Positions 8,934-18,189 of a stretch of 50,907 nt of DNA are shown one piece after another. Numbering within the stretch: position 1 is the first letter of the stretch; every line of letters begins with the position of its first letter. The position numbers and the translations under genes are program-made. The stretch is from Tenacibaculum sp. L6 (GTDB taxonomy: Bacteria > Bacteroidota > Bacteroidia > Flavobacteriales > Flavobacteriaceae): NCBI RefSeq assembly GCF_028823685.1, contig NZ_JAPEHZ010000013.1:1-50907 (forward strand), read 5' to 3'. The notes below the pieces were generated by a model. The model did not search any database, had not been told where the DNA came from, and was given only the letters and a program-made list of their open reading frames with translations.

Positions 8934-10127
8934 TTAATCAAGTGTTTCATGTAAAATATCTAAAGGGTTATCATCTAAAATTGTTTCTTCAGTTTCGTTT
9001 TTAGAAGCGCTTACACTTAAAATCATTCCTAATGCGAAACATGTCATCCAAATAGAGGTACCTCCACTACTAATTAAGGGAAGTGTTTGTCCTGTTACTG
9101 GTAAAATATTCACCGCTACCGCCATGTTTATCATCGCCTGAAAAACAATCGGGATTCCCACACCTACAACTAACAATGTTGCAAATATGGTGGTAGCCTT
9201 TTTAGCTGTTATTAATATTCTAAAGAGCAATAAAAAGTAAATAAAAATAACTACAACTGCTCCTGCCAAACCATATTCTTCAACAATAATTGCATAAATA
9301 AAATCGGATGACGATTGAGGTAAAAAGTTTTTTTGAACACTTTTCCCTGGCCCTTTCCCAATAACTCCACCTGTAGCTATGGCTATTTTTGCTTTTTCTA
9401 CTTGATAATTTTCTTCGCCATTAGGTTGAGAAAAATTTTCAATTCTACTCTTCCAGGTATTTACACGGTTAGGCATAGCATCAGGAAACGCCTTAGCTAG
9501 TAGTATAAAAAACAAGAAAGAGATGAGTCCCATTCCTAATATATAACCAATGTATTTTAACGGGTAACCACCTATAAAAGACACTAACAGAATCATAAAA
9601 AACACCATGGCCGTGGTTGAAAAGTTTGCAGGTAATATCAACAACAACACAACACCAACTGGAAACCACAGCTGTAAAAGGCTCTCCTTAAATGAAATAA
9701 CTTTTTCTTTATGTTTGGCTAAATACCTCGCCACATACACCATTAACACAAGACCTGCCAATGTAGAAGTTTGAAAACCGATACCTACAAACGGAATTCG
9801 TATCCATCTACTAGCATTTGCACCTCCAATGGTTGTTCCTTGAGCTAGAGTAAAAATCAACAGAACAATAACAACTGGAAACATTAAAACAGAACCTCCA
9901 CTAAAGTATCTATATGGAATTTTATGCACCCCGTAAATCACAGCAAAACCTGTAATTAATAATACGATGTGTTTTATTAAATGTCCAAAAGTAGAACCAT
10001 TACCCACTACATACACTAAATTGGTGCTAGCGCTATATATTGGCATAAACGAAAATATTGCCAACATTGTTACGATAGCCCAAATAGCTCTATCTCCTTT
10101 AATATGTCGAAAGATGTGTTTCATCAA
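8934..10127 (-). CDS. ftsW: SEDS-family septal glycosyltransferase FtsW
   Basis: Polytopic SEDS protein (397 residues, about ten membrane helices) that polymerises lipid II at the septum together with its partner FtsI, encoded earlier in the operon. Hallmarks are the long extracellular loop with a WKSRIENF segment near 225 and the highly conserved NILPVTGQTLPLISSGGTS block near 339-357. The C-terminus is acidic and cytoplasmic. It lies 13 bases after murD. FtsW rather than RodA is supported by its place in the division cluster. Confidence 0.96.
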   Translation of the reverse strand: MMKHIFRHIKGDRAIWAIVTMLAIFSFMPIYSASTNLVYVVGNGSTFGHLIKHIVLLITGFAVIYGVHKIPYRYFSGGSVLMFPVVIVLLIFTLAQGTTIGGANASRWIRIPFVGIGFQTSTLAGLVLMVYVARYLAKHKEKVISFKESLLQLWFPVGVVLLLILPANFSTTAMVFFMILLVSFIGGYPLKYIGYILGMGLISFLFFILLAKAFPDAMPNRVNTWKSRIENFSQPNGEENYQVEKAKIAIATGGVIGKGPGKSVQKNFLPQSSSDFIYAIIVEEYGLAGAVVVIFIYFLLLFRILITAKKATTIFATLLVVGVGIPIVFQAMINMAVAVNILPVTGQTLPLISSGGTSIWMTCFALGMILSVSASKNETEETILDDNPLDILHETLD

Positions 10128-10140
10128 TCTTTTTTAGCTT

Positions 10141-11526
10141 TTATAAGTTTCTTACAGCTTCTTTGAATTTTCTTCCTCTGTCTTCGTAACTTTCAAATAA
10201 ATCAAAACTAGCACATGCAGGAGACAATAATACTGTGTCGCCTTTTTGTGCTATTTTATATGCTACTTTAACAGCCTCTTCTGCCCCAGCAGTTTCTACT
10301 AAAACATCAACTACATTCGCAAAAGTGTCTATGATTTTCTGATTGTCTAATCCTAAACAGACAATAGCTTTTACTTTCTCTCTTACTAACGGTAATAAGT
10401 CTGAATAATCATTCCCCTTATCAACACCACCTACAATCCAAACTGTTGGATTATCCATACACTCTAACGCGTAATAAACTGCATTTACGTTGGTTGCTTT
10501 ACTATCATTAACGAATTCTATTCCGTTAATTTTTTGTACTTTTTCTAAACGGTGTTCTACACCTTCAAAATCAGACAGACTTTCGGCAATTGTTTCTTTT
10601 CTTACTTTTAGCAATCTAGCTGCCATTGAAGCCGCCATTACATTTTTAGTATTGTGTTTTCCTTGTAATGTTAATTCAGAAACCTTCATTAATTTTTCTT
10701 CTGTATTTAATTTCATCAGTATCGTATCTTGTCTTAAAAAAGCTCCGTATTCCAATTCTTTTTCTATTGAAAATGGCACTAGCGTTGCTCTTGTTTTGTT
10801 ATTTTTTAACCAATTTTGAATTGCTTCATCATCGGCATCGTATATTAAAAAATCGTCTTCCGTTTGGTTTTTTGTAATACGGAATTTCGAGTTTATGTAA
10901 TTGTCAAATTTATATTCGTATCGATCTAAATGATCGGGTGTGATATTGGTTATTATAGCAATATGTGGTTTAAATGTTTCAATTCCATCTAACTGAAAAC
11001 TACTTAACTCCAACACATATTCATCGTAATTATCATCCGCAACTTGTTCTGCAAAACTGTCTCCTATATTCCCACCAACTCCTACATTCAATCCTGCTTT
11101 TTGCAACACATAATGTGTTAACATGGTTGTTGTGGTTTTTCCGTTTGAACCCGTAATTCCCACAATAGTAGCTTCTGTAAACTGAGCAGCAAATTCAATC
11201 TCTGAAATTACTTTCACTCCTTCAGAAAGCAGTTTTTGTACTAATACTACTTTATCTGGAATACCTGGACTTTTCATTACCACATCAGCGTTTAGAATTT
11301 TACTTTCTGTATGCTGATTTTCTTCAAAATCGATTGAATTACGTAAAAGAACTTTTTTGTATCGCTCTGCTATACTTCCTTTATCTGAAACAAAAACCTC
11401 ATATCCTTTTTGTTTCCCTAAAAGCGCTGTTCCTATACCACTTTCTCCTCCTCCAAGCACAACTAAAAGCCCCTTAGTCCCCGAAGGGGAAACAACCCCA
11501 TCACTTCTTTTTTCTTGCTTACTCAC
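10141..11526 (-). CDS. murD: UDP-MurNAc-L-Ala:D-Glu ligase MurD
   Basis: Adds D-Glu to UDP-MurNAc-L-Ala. The 461-residue protein has the Rossmann start LLVVLGGGESGIG at 20-32, the ATP loop GSNGKTT at 126-132, and FVNDSKATN near 344. It has an odd N-terminus: family members start one or two residues before the first beta strand, but here ~18 extra residues (MSKQEKRSDGVVSPSGTKG) precede it. They are encoded by repeat-like DNA with a TCCCC-GAA-GGGGA hairpin. The start is GTG, preceded by a strong AAGGAGG ribosome-binding site, uncommon in this phylum. No start codon at the usual position is visible, so the repeat probably supplies the functional start. Confidence 0.95.
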   Translation of the reverse strand: MSKQEKRSDGVVSPSGTKGLLVVLGGGESGIGTALLGKQKGYEVFVSDKGSIAERYKKVLLRNSIDFEENQHTESKILNADVVMKSPGIPDKVVLVQKLLSEGVKVISEIEFAAQFTEATIVGITGSNGKTTTTMLTHYVLQKAGLNVGVGGNIGDSFAEQVADDNYDEYVLELSSFQLDGIETFKPHIAIITNITPDHLDRYEYKFDNYINSKFRITKNQTEDDFLIYDADDEAIQNWLKNNKTRATLVPFSIEKELEYGAFLRQDTILMKLNTEEKLMKVSELTLQGKHNTKNVMAASMAARLLKVRKETIAESLSDFEGVEHRLEKVQKINGIEFVNDSKATNVNAVYYALECMDNPTVWIVGGVDKGNDYSDLLPLVREKVKAIVCLGLDNQKIIDTFANVVDVLVETAGAEEAVKVAYKIAQKGDTVLLSPACASFDLFESYEDRGRKFKEAVRNL

Positions 11527-11595
11527 TTGTTATCCTCCTTTTTATCTCTTTTATACCCTTTTTTACTCCCTCCTTTCGGGAGGGCTGGGGTGGGC
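11471..11595 (-). repeat. GC-rich flavobacterial intergenic repeat across the murD start
   Basis: Two GC-rich hairpins unlike the AT-rich surroundings: CCCTCC/GGAGGG at 11568-11584 in the mraY-murD gap, next to a CTGGGGTGGGCT tail, and TCCCC/GGGGA at 11478-11490 inside the murD reading frame, next to CCCC runs. Similar hairpin sequences are, from memory, widely scattered in flavobacterial genomes. The element spans the last bases before murD, its ribosome-binding site and its first ~18 codons. Confidence 0.6.
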
Positions 11596-11599
11596 TTAT

Positions 11600-12826
11600 T
11601 TATCTTAACTTCAATGTTACAATGGTAAATACCGCTAGTAAAATTCCAACAATCCAAAAGCGGACTACAATTTTACTTTCATGATACCCTGACTTTTGGT
11701 AGTGGTGATGTAAAGGCGACATCTTAAAAATTCTCCTTCCTTCTCCAAACTTCTTTTTAGTGTACTTAAACCATGATACTTGTAAGATTACTGATAGGTT
11801 TTCTATCACAAATATTCCTGCTAAAATTGGCAACAATAATTCCTTTCTAATAGCAATAGCTATAACTGCTATGATTCCTCCTATAGTTAAACTTCCTGTG
11901 TCTCCCATAAATACTTGAGCTGGATATGTGTTATACCATAAAAACCCTATCAATGCTCCTGCAAACGCTAGAATAAATACGGTCATTTCTCCTGATTTTG
12001 GTATGTACATTACATCTAAATAATCTGCAAAAATGATATTACCTGATACCCATGCAAAAATTGCCAAAGCAATTACCATAATCGCTGACGATCCTGCTGC
12101 CAAACCATCGATTCCATCCGTTAAATTTGCTCCGTTAGAAACTCCTGTCACAATAAATACGGTAACAAAAATGAATACTATCCATCCATACTTTTCATAT
12201 CCATCACCTAAAAAACTAAATGCTTTCGCGTAATCCAGCTCGTTGTTTTTCATGAATGGAACTGTTGTCTTTGTTGATTTATGAGTTTCTCCAAACACTT
12301 TCTTTTTACCATCAACTTGCACAACTTGTTCTGACACTGGTAATTGTTCTTTAATAGTTACATCTGGATGGAAATACAGCATAGAACCTACTATTAGTCC
12401 TAAACCTACTTGACCTAAAATCTTAAACTTCCCTTTTAATCCAGCTTTATCTTTTTTAAACACTTTGATATAATCATCAGCAAAACCAATGAACCCCATC
12501 CAAACTGTGGTTATTAATAGAATTATGATGTATACATTTTCTAGTTTTGATAATAACAGCACAGGAATTAATGTAGCTAGAATAATAATAACACCTCCCA
12601 TTGTAGGAGTTCCAGCTTTTTGCACTTGTCCTTCTAAACCTAAATCTCTAACCGTTTCACCAACCTGTTGTCTTCTTAAATAATTAATGATTTTTTTACC
12701 GAAAATGGTTGAAATCAATAAAGACAAAATGAACGCCATAGCAGATCGGAATGTGATAAATTGAAACACACTCGCCCCCGTTAGACTAAACTCACTTTCT
12801 AAATATTGAAATAAATAATATAGCAT
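11600..12826 (-). CDS. mraY: Phospho-MurNAc-pentapeptide transferase MraY
   Basis: Integral membrane enzyme of about ten helices that joins phospho-MurNAc-pentapeptide to undecaprenyl phosphate, giving lipid I. The 408-residue protein shows GTPTMGG near 72-78, the DDxxK motif ([16 protein letters not shown]), [10 protein letters not shown] near 234, the catalytic FMGDTGSL near 308 and the C-terminal MSPLHHHYQ. An insert of about 45 residues around 155-200 is normal for this phylum and explains the extra length. It begins 3 bases after murE; no murF lies between them, as is usual here. Confidence 0.97.
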   Translation of the reverse strand: MLYYLFQYLESEFSLTGASVFQFITFRSAMAFILSLLISTIFGKKIINYLRRQQVGETVRDLGLEGQVQKAGTPTMGGVIIILATLIPVLLLSKLENVYIIILLITTVWMGFIGFADDYIKVFKKDKAGLKGKFKILGQVGLGLIVGSMLYFHPDVTIKEQLPVSEQVVQVDGKKKVFGETHKSTKTTVPFMKNNELDYAKAFSFLGDGYEKYGWIVFIFVTVFIVTGVSNGANLTDGIDGLAAGSSAIMVIALAIFAWVSGNIIFADYLDVMYIPKSGEMTVFILAFAGALIGFLWYNTYPAQVFMGDTGSLTIGGIIAVIAIAIRKELLLPILAGIFVIENLSVILQVSWFKYTKKKFGEGRRIFKMSPLHHHYQKSGYHESKIVVRFWIVGILLAVFTIVTLKLR

Positions 12827-12829
12827 TCG

Positions 12830-14296
12830 TTAGTGTTTTTTTAGTTGATTGAAACAGTTGGTTACCTCTTCTAAATCATCAAAATGATGACGTACTCCAT
12901 TTACTTCTTGATAGGTTTCATGTCCTTTTCCTGCAATTAGGACAATATCTCCCGACTTCGCTAACTTACAAGCTGTTTTTATTGCTTGTCTTCTATCTAA
13001 AATGGATAATGTTTTCTTATAATTTTCCGCAGAAACTCCTTCCTCCATTTGATCTATAATCAACTGTGGATCTTCAGTTCTTGGATTATCTGAGGTAAAA
13101 ATTGCTTGATTACTTAATTGTGAAGCAATCAACGCCATTTTTGGACGTTTAGTTGCATCTCGATCTCCACCACAACCTACAACTGTTATTACAGTTTCAT
13201 TTCCTGTACGGATGTCGTTAATAGTCTGAAGTACATTTTTCAAAGCATCAGGTGTATGTGCATAATCTACAATTGCAGTAACTCCACTATCTGAGATTGT
13301 ATATTGAAAGCGTCCGCTTACACTTTCTAACTCACTTACAATTCGTAAAATCTCTAGTTTTTCAAGTCCCAACAATTCTGCTACACCGTAAATAGCTAAT
13401 AAATTATACGCATTGAACTCACCTATTAACTTCGTCCAAACTTCAATACCATTAATTGTCAACAAGGTTCCTGAAAAACGTTTTTCTAATACTTTCGCTT
13501 TAAAATCTCCTATAGTTTTTAGCGCATAAGTTTGTTTAGTGGCTTTCGTGTTTTGCAACATTACTTGCCCATTTTTATCATCAATATTCACCAAGGCAAA
13601 TGCCGATTTTGGTAAAGAATCAAAAAATGATTTTTTTACATCGCGATACTCTGCAAAGGTTTCATGATAATCTAAATGATCGTGCGATAAATTCGTAAAC
13701 ACACCTCCTGCAAACTCTAATCCTTCAGTACGTTTTTGATGAATTCCATGAGAACTCACTTCCATAAAACAATATTCAACCCCTTCTTCAACCATCATTG
13801 ACAAATAATTGTTAATTGCCACTGAGTTTGGTGTTGTATGAGTTGCTTTATACTCATTTTCATCAACCATTATTGTAACCGTTGACAACAAACCTACTTT
13901 ATATCCTGCCTTTTTAAACAATTGGTACAATAAGCTTGCAATGGTAGTTTTACCATTGGTACCTGTAACTCCTACTAATTGCAAGCTTTTTGACGGGTTG
14001 TTATAATAATTTGCCGCTATTATTGCTAAAGCAACATTGGAGTCTTCTACTTTTATATACGTTACTTGTTCACTTCTTCTTTCAGGAATCTCTTCACAAA
14101 TAATTGCTTTTGCTCCAAGGTTAATAGCCTTCTCAATGTATTGGTGACCATCAACTGTTACTCCTTTTTGCGCTACAAAAACATCATTATCCTGCACTTG
14201 TCTACTATCAAACTGAATTGCATTCACAGCAACATCAGTATTTCCGTAAACCTCGCTTACCGATACCTTATATAATATGTCTTTTAAATTCTTCAA
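12830..14296 (-). CDS. murE: UDP-MurNAc-tripeptide ligase MurE (meso-DAP type)
   Basis: Adds the third stem residue to UDP-MurNAc-L-Ala-D-Glu. The 488-residue protein has the ATP loop GTNGKTT at 112-118, the conserved VDYAHTPDAL near 343-352 and the substrate-specificity motif DNPR at 403-406. DNPR marks enzymes that add meso-diaminopimelate rather than L-lysine, so this organism should have DAP-type peptidoglycan. It directly abuts ftsI (no gap) and lies 3 bases before mraY. Cytoplasmic. Confidence 0.97.
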   Translation of the reverse strand: MKNLKDILYKVSVSEVYGNTDVAVNAIQFDSRQVQDNDVFVAQKGVTVDGHQYIEKAINLGAKAIICEEIPERRSEQVTYIKVEDSNVALAIIAANYYNNPSKSLQLVGVTGTNGKTTIASLLYQLFKKAGYKVGLLSTVTIMVDENEYKATHTTPNSVAINNYLSMMVEEGVEYCFMEVSSHGIHQKRTEGLEFAGGVFTNLSHDHLDYHETFAEYRDVKKSFFDSLPKSAFALVNIDDKNGQVMLQNTKATKQTYALKTIGDFKAKVLEKRFSGTLLTINGIEVWTKLIGEFNAYNLLAIYGVAELLGLEKLEILRIVSELESVSGRFQYTISDSGVTAIVDYAHTPDALKNVLQTINDIRTGNETVITVVGCGGDRDATKRPKMALIASQLSNQAIFTSDNPRTEDPQLIIDQMEEGVSAENYKKTLSILDRRQAIKTACKLAKSGDIVLIAGKGHETYQEVNGVRHHFDDLEEVTNCFNQLKKH

Positions 14297-16300
14297 CTAT
14301 GATAATTTTAAATATATCGTTGCTCCTTTTTCTACTTTTTTTCCGTTTTCTACCGATTGTTCTTTTACTTTTCCAACACCTGAAAACTTCACCTTTAACC
14401 CCATGTTTTCTAACAAAGCAATAGCGTCCATTCCACTCATACCTGTTACTTTAGGCATAATGGTTTTATACTTTCTTAAGTTTTGATAGTACTCTTGATA
14501 TTCGTTATCAATTACTTCATCTGAAATTTTATCAGCGACAAATTGCTTGTTAATCGCTGTTGAAGTGTATATTTTTTGAGCTATTTCTTTAAAAATTGGC
14601 GCTGCAACTGTAGCTCCGTAATATCCTTTTTCTTTTTTCGGACTATGTACTACCACTATGCAAGAATATTTAGGTTCATCTGCTGGAAAGAATCCTGCAA
14701 ATGACGCTACGTACTTCTCATTAGAATAATAGCCTCCCTCATATTCACCTTTGTCATTTTTAGTTCGAGGAATATATTTTTTAGCAGTCCCTGTTTTTCC
14801 TGCCATTGAAAAGTTAGGAGAATAAATTCCTTTTCCTGTTCCATATTGAATGGTATTCTCCATTACCTTTCTAACCTTATCTAATGTTTCTTGAGATGCA
14901 ATTTTTTCTTTCAATACTTCTGTACCAAAACTCTGCTCTACTTTACCACCTACTCGTAATTCTTTAACGAAATACGGCTTCACCAACTTACCATCATTCG
15001 CTACTGCATTGTAAAAAGCTAGTGTTTGTAAAGGTGTTAATGACACTCCATATCCCCATGCCATCCATTCTAATGAAATAGGACTCCAACTCTTTTCTGA
15101 TGGATCTGGGATATATGGTTTCCCTTCTCCTTTAATTTTCACACCAGTTAATTGATCTAATCCAAAAGATTTAATTCTTTCAGTGAACTTCTTAGGATTT
15201 TTATCGTAGTACTTTTGTATAGTTTTTACAATCCCAACATTAGAAGAAACCTCAAATACCCTACCCATCGATATTTTTCCGTAACCACCCCTCTTACTAT
15301 CTTCAACTTTACGATTGTTGATATAAATTCGTCCCTTTTCACAATCCACCACTGTCGAAGTATCTACCACCTTATCTTCTAAAGCTACCATTAAACTTGC
15401 CAGTTTAAATGTAGACCCAGGTTCGTGACTCTCCCAAACAGCATAATTTCTTTTTTCGTAGTATTTTCCGTTAGAGGTTTTTCCTAAGTTTGAAATTGCT
15501 CTAATCTCCCCTGTCTCAACCTCCATTACCACAGCACAACCGTGTTCTGCTTCAAAATATTCCATTTGTCGTAACAAAGCATGATGTGTTATGTCTTGAA
15601 TATTTACATCAATTGTCGTTATTACATCACTTCCATCAACAGGCTCCTTTTCATTTACATCATTAATAGGCTTCCATTGACCTTTGGCTATTTTTTGTTT
15701 TAGTCGCCAACCATTTTCGCCCTCCATATAATCAGCAAATGCACCTTCTATTCCTGCTCCTCCTCTATAATCATCATACCCAATAGTACGTTCTGCAATT
15801 TTACCTATCGGATGCACACGCACCGTTTTTTGCTCTGCTATAAATCCTCCTCGATACACTCCTCGATTAAAAATTGGGAAGTTTTTCATCTTTACATAAT
15901 CGTTATACCCAACATTTCTAGCAATTAATAAGTAACGATTTTTTCGTCTTTTTGCTTCTCGTAATTTATTCTGATAATAACTAGCTGGTTTACCCAATAA
16001 ACCTGAAAGCGCTTCTGATAATCCTCGGATATTTTTTTCAAAAACTTCTGAATCTACCGCCACCACATCCATACGGATTGTAAACTTAGACATTGAAGTT
16101 GCCAACAGGTTTCCGTCAGCAGCATATACGTTACCTCTATTTGCAAAAATGGTATCGTTTTTTGTAGTTTCCTCTAACGAAAGTTTACGATACTTTTCAC
16201 CCTCAACATATTGAAGATTAAAAACTCTAAAAATGATAACAACAAAGAAAAAAACAACTATTACATAGAGTTTGTTTAATATGCTTTTTTTAACTACCAT
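14297..16300 (-). CDS. ftsI: Septal penicillin-binding protein FtsI (PBP3), with PASTA domain
   Basis: Class B transpeptidase that cross-links septal peptidoglycan with FtsW. It has 667 residues: a membrane anchor at ~9-28, a dimerisation/pedestal domain (about 50-200), and a transpeptidase domain with the three active-site motifs STFK (Ser296-Lys299), SSN (352-354) and KTGT (502-505). A C-terminal PASTA domain (about 612-667, TIMPKVTGMSGMDAI onward) is usual for Bacteroidetes FtsI and absent from E. coli. It lies between ftsL (5-base gap) and murE (adjacent). Confidence 0.97.
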   Translation of the reverse strand: MVVKKSILNKLYVIVVFFFVVIIFRVFNLQYVEGEKYRKLSLEETTKNDTIFANRGNVYAADGNLLATSMSKFTIRMDVVAVDSEVFEKNIRGLSEALSGLLGKPASYYQNKLREAKRRKNRYLLIARNVGYNDYVKMKNFPIFNRGVYRGGFIAEQKTVRVHPIGKIAERTIGYDDYRGGAGIEGAFADYMEGENGWRLKQKIAKGQWKPINDVNEKEPVDGSDVITTIDVNIQDITHHALLRQMEYFEAEHGCAVVMEVETGEIRAISNLGKTSNGKYYEKRNYAVWESHEPGSTFKLASLMVALEDKVVDTSTVVDCEKGRIYINNRKVEDSKRGGYGKISMGRVFEVSSNVGIVKTIQKYYDKNPKKFTERIKSFGLDQLTGVKIKGEGKPYIPDPSEKSWSPISLEWMAWGYGVSLTPLQTLAFYNAVANDGKLVKPYFVKELRVGGKVEQSFGTEVLKEKIASQETLDKVRKVMENTIQYGTGKGIYSPNFSMAGKTGTAKKYIPRTKNDKGEYEGGYYSNEKYVASFAGFFPADEPKYSCIVVVHSPKKEKGYYGATVAAPIFKEIAQKIYTSTAINKQFVADKISDEVIDNEYQEYYQNLRKYKTIMPKVTGMSGMDAIALLENMGLKVKFSGVGKVKEQSVENGKKVEKGATIYLKLS

Positions 16301-16305
16301 TTATA

Positions 16306-16638
16306 TTATTCTTTATTATATGTTACTTTAATTTTTTGAGGAGGTGTTTTTGCAGGATACAATCCTTTACTTTTTACTTTATCTCGAATACTACTTTCTA
16401 ACTTCATTTTCATTAACTGCGTACTCGTATCTACATCTTCAGCCCTCAACTCTCTTTTCTTCTTATTCAGCTCTGCTATTTTAACCACTTTAGCATCTGC
16501 ACTGTGCGCGCTGTAAATCATCAACAACAATAGCGCTACCACAAAAATTAAGATCCTCCAATTTTTAAACGAGCTTTCATCTGTAAGAAAACTTCCTCTT
16601 AAAAAACTGTATACTATACTCTTCTTTCCGTTCGACAT
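16306..16638 (-). CDS. ftsL: Divisome protein FtsL-like
   Basis: A 110-residue single-pass protein: cytoplasmic start, membrane helix at about 27-43, then a basic/acidic stretch (about 45-90) suited to a periplasmic coiled coil. This is the FtsL topology; sequence identity in the family is very low, so the call rests on topology, size and the fixed position between rsmH (1-base overlap) and ftsI. In other bacteria FtsL with FtsQ and FtsB activates FtsW-FtsI. Confidence 0.85.
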   Translation of the reverse strand: MSNGKKSIVYSFLRGSFLTDESSFKNWRILIFVVALLLLMIYSAHSADAKVVKIAELNKKKRELRAEDVDTSTQLMKMKLESSIRDKVKSKGLYPAKTPPQKIKVTYNKE

Positions 16639-17534
16639 TACTTTAGCGTTGCTATTCGCAGTTTTGCACTACGCGCCCTATTATTCTCTTTTATTTCCTC
16701 TCTAGTAGGAACAATCATTTTACCCACTTTCTTCATTGGCTCATTGGTGTTTCCGTAGAAATCTTTTTCAGGCTCTCCAGTAAACAACCCTGTTCTTATA
16801 AATCGCTTCACCAATCTATCCTCTAAAGAATGATACGAAATCACACTCAACCGACCATCTTCATTCAACAACTGAGGCATCTGCTCTAAAAACTCTTTCA
16901 ATACCTCCAACTCTTGATTTACCTCAATACGTATTGCCTGAAAAATCTGCGCTAATATTTTATGTTCTTTTGCCTTCGGAAGAAATCTTTGCAACACTTC
17001 TTTTAACTCAAAACTTGTTTTGATTTCTTTCTCTACCCTCGCTTCAACAATTGTTTTCGCGAGTGTTCGTGCATTTCGCAACTCACCATATAAAAACAAT
17101 ATATCCGACAATTGCTCTTCAGTATAAGTATTGATGATTTTCTTACCAGACAATTCTGATTTCTGATCCATTCGCATATCTAAATCAGCATCAAAACGAG
17201 TTGAAAACCCTCTTTCTGCTTCATCAAACTGGTGTGACGATACACCTAAATCTGCCAATACACCATCCACTTTTTTCACTCCGTAAAAACGTAAGAACCT
17301 CGAAATAAATCGAAAATTCTCACCAATTAACACAAAACGCGGATCGTCAATTTTATTCTGCTGCGCATCTGGATCTTGATCAAAAGCAAACAACCTCCCT
17401 TTCTCTCCCAGTCGACTCAATATTTCGCGTGAATGCCCACCTCCTCCAAAGGTCACATCTACATACACTCCATCTTCTTTAATATTGAGTGCATCTACAC
17501 TTTCTTTCAACAAAACTGGACTATGATAACTCAT
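16638..17534 (-). CDS. rsmH: 16S rRNA (cytosine-1402-N4) methyltransferase RsmH
   Basis: Methylates N4 of C1402 in 16S rRNA, fine-tuning the ribosomal P site. The 298-residue protein has the SAM-binding motif VDVTFGGGGHSREIL at 24-38, the conserved LADLGVSSHQFDEAERGFS near 93-111, NQELEVL near 207-213 and SYHSLEDRLVKRF near 229-241. It starts inside the 3' end of mraZ (14-base overlap) and overlaps ftsL by 1 base, the standard gene order at the head of the dcw cluster. Confidence 0.97.
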   Translation of the reverse strand: MSYHSPVLLKESVDALNIKEDGVYVDVTFGGGGHSREILSRLGEKGRLFAFDQDPDAQQNKIDDPRFVLIGENFRFISRFLRFYGVKKVDGVLADLGVSSHQFDEAERGFSTRFDADLDMRMDQKSELSGKKIINTYTEEQLSDILFLYGELRNARTLAKTIVEARVEKEIKTSFELKEVLQRFLPKAKEHKILAQIFQAIRIEVNQELEVLKEFLEQMPQLLNEDGRLSVISYHSLEDRLVKRFIRTGLFTGEPEKDFYGNTNEPMKKVGKMIVPTREEIKENNRARSAKLRIATLK

Positions 17535-17988
17535 CTTCTCCTATATTACCCATTACCTCTTCTGCCAAATCAGCAAAATCAACAACAGCATCATCTATTA
17601 CTTTTTCGTATTTATCCTTATCCCAAATCTCAATAATGTTCACTGCAGACGAAAGCACTACTTCTTTTTCAATTTCTGCGAATTGACACAAATCTTTTGG
17701 AATTAATATCCTACCGGAAACATCCATCTCCACCACCTTTACACCCGCTGTAAACCTCCTGATAAAGTCATTATTTTTCTTTACAAATCGATTTAGTTTA
17801 TTGATTTTTGCCATCACCAAATTCCACTCTTGCATCGGATATAACTCCAAACAAGACTGAAACACAGAACGTTTAATCACAAACCCATCTTGCAACACAG
17901 AAGACAACTGCTTCTTGAAAGCTGATGACATCATCATCCTTCCTTTAGCATCTACTTTGCATTCGTATGTTCCAATTAAATTTACCAC
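17521..17988 (-). CDS. mraZ: Transcriptional regulator MraZ
   Basis: AbrB-like (SpoVT-AbrB fold) DNA-binding protein of 155 residues with two copies of the DxxxR motif, DAKGRMMM near 14-21 and DVSGRILIP near 90-98. In E. coli MraZ represses its own operon by binding direct repeats upstream of it, and such repeats are present here (18029-18058). The start is GTG, giving the usual N-terminus MVNLIGTYECK. It is the first gene of the cluster, transcribed away from the hydrolase at 18190. Confidence 0.96.
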   Translation of the reverse strand: MVNLIGTYECKVDAKGRMMMSSAFKKQLSSVLQDGFVIKRSVFQSCLELYPMQEWNLVMAKINKLNRFVKKNNDFIRRFTAGVKVVEMDVSGRILIPKDLCQFAEIEKEVVLSSAVNIIEIWDKDKYEKVIDDAVVDFADLAEEVMGNIGEDELS

Positions 17989-18010
17989 GTAAAGAAGCTA
18001 TAGTTTGCAT

Positions 18011-18018
18011 CAAAAATA
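18011..18018 (-). promoter_or_regulatory. -7 box of the dcw/mraZ promoter
   Basis: TATTTTTG on the minus strand, a perfect match to the Bacteroidetes consensus TAnnTTTG, 22 bases upstream of the mraZ GTG. The MraZ boxes lie immediately upstream of it. Confidence 0.65.
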
Positions 18019-18028
18019 AAAAAAATCT

Positions 18029-18058
18029 ACCACTTTTTACCACTTTTTACCACTTTGT
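18029..18058 (-). promoter_or_regulatory. MraZ-box array: three direct repeats
   Basis: Three direct repeats, ACCAC at 18029-18033, 18039-18043 and 18049-18053, each followed by a T-rich spacer. On the transcribed strand this is GTGGTAAAAA with an exact 10-bp period. E. coli MraZ boxes are TGGG-type repeats with the same period, so this is the likely autoregulatory site of the division operon. A further GTGGTAAA overlaps the mraZ start codon (17981-17988). Confidence 0.8.
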
Positions 18059-18158
18059 TAATAAGTTTTGACTTTTACCTTAAAAAACTGATGCTTAAGC
18101 CCTTTCAAAGAATATAAACCTCAGAAATAATAAAAATGAAATTTTAACAAAAAAGAAC

Positions 18159-18166
18159 TACATTTG
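18159..18166 (+). promoter_or_regulatory. -7 box of the hydrolase promoter
   Basis: TACATTTG, matching TAnnTTTG, 24 bases before the ATG at 18190. The upstream in-frame GTG at 18166 lies within this box and so cannot be the start if the box is used. Confidence 0.6.
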
Positions 18167-18189
18167 TGGTTAAGTCAAACAAGAAATCT

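Noticed and set aside
18029..18058. Three short repeats as a CRISPR-like array
   Set aside because: The unit is only 10 bases with no unique spacers; it fits a MraZ box. No CRISPR array was seen anywhere in the window.
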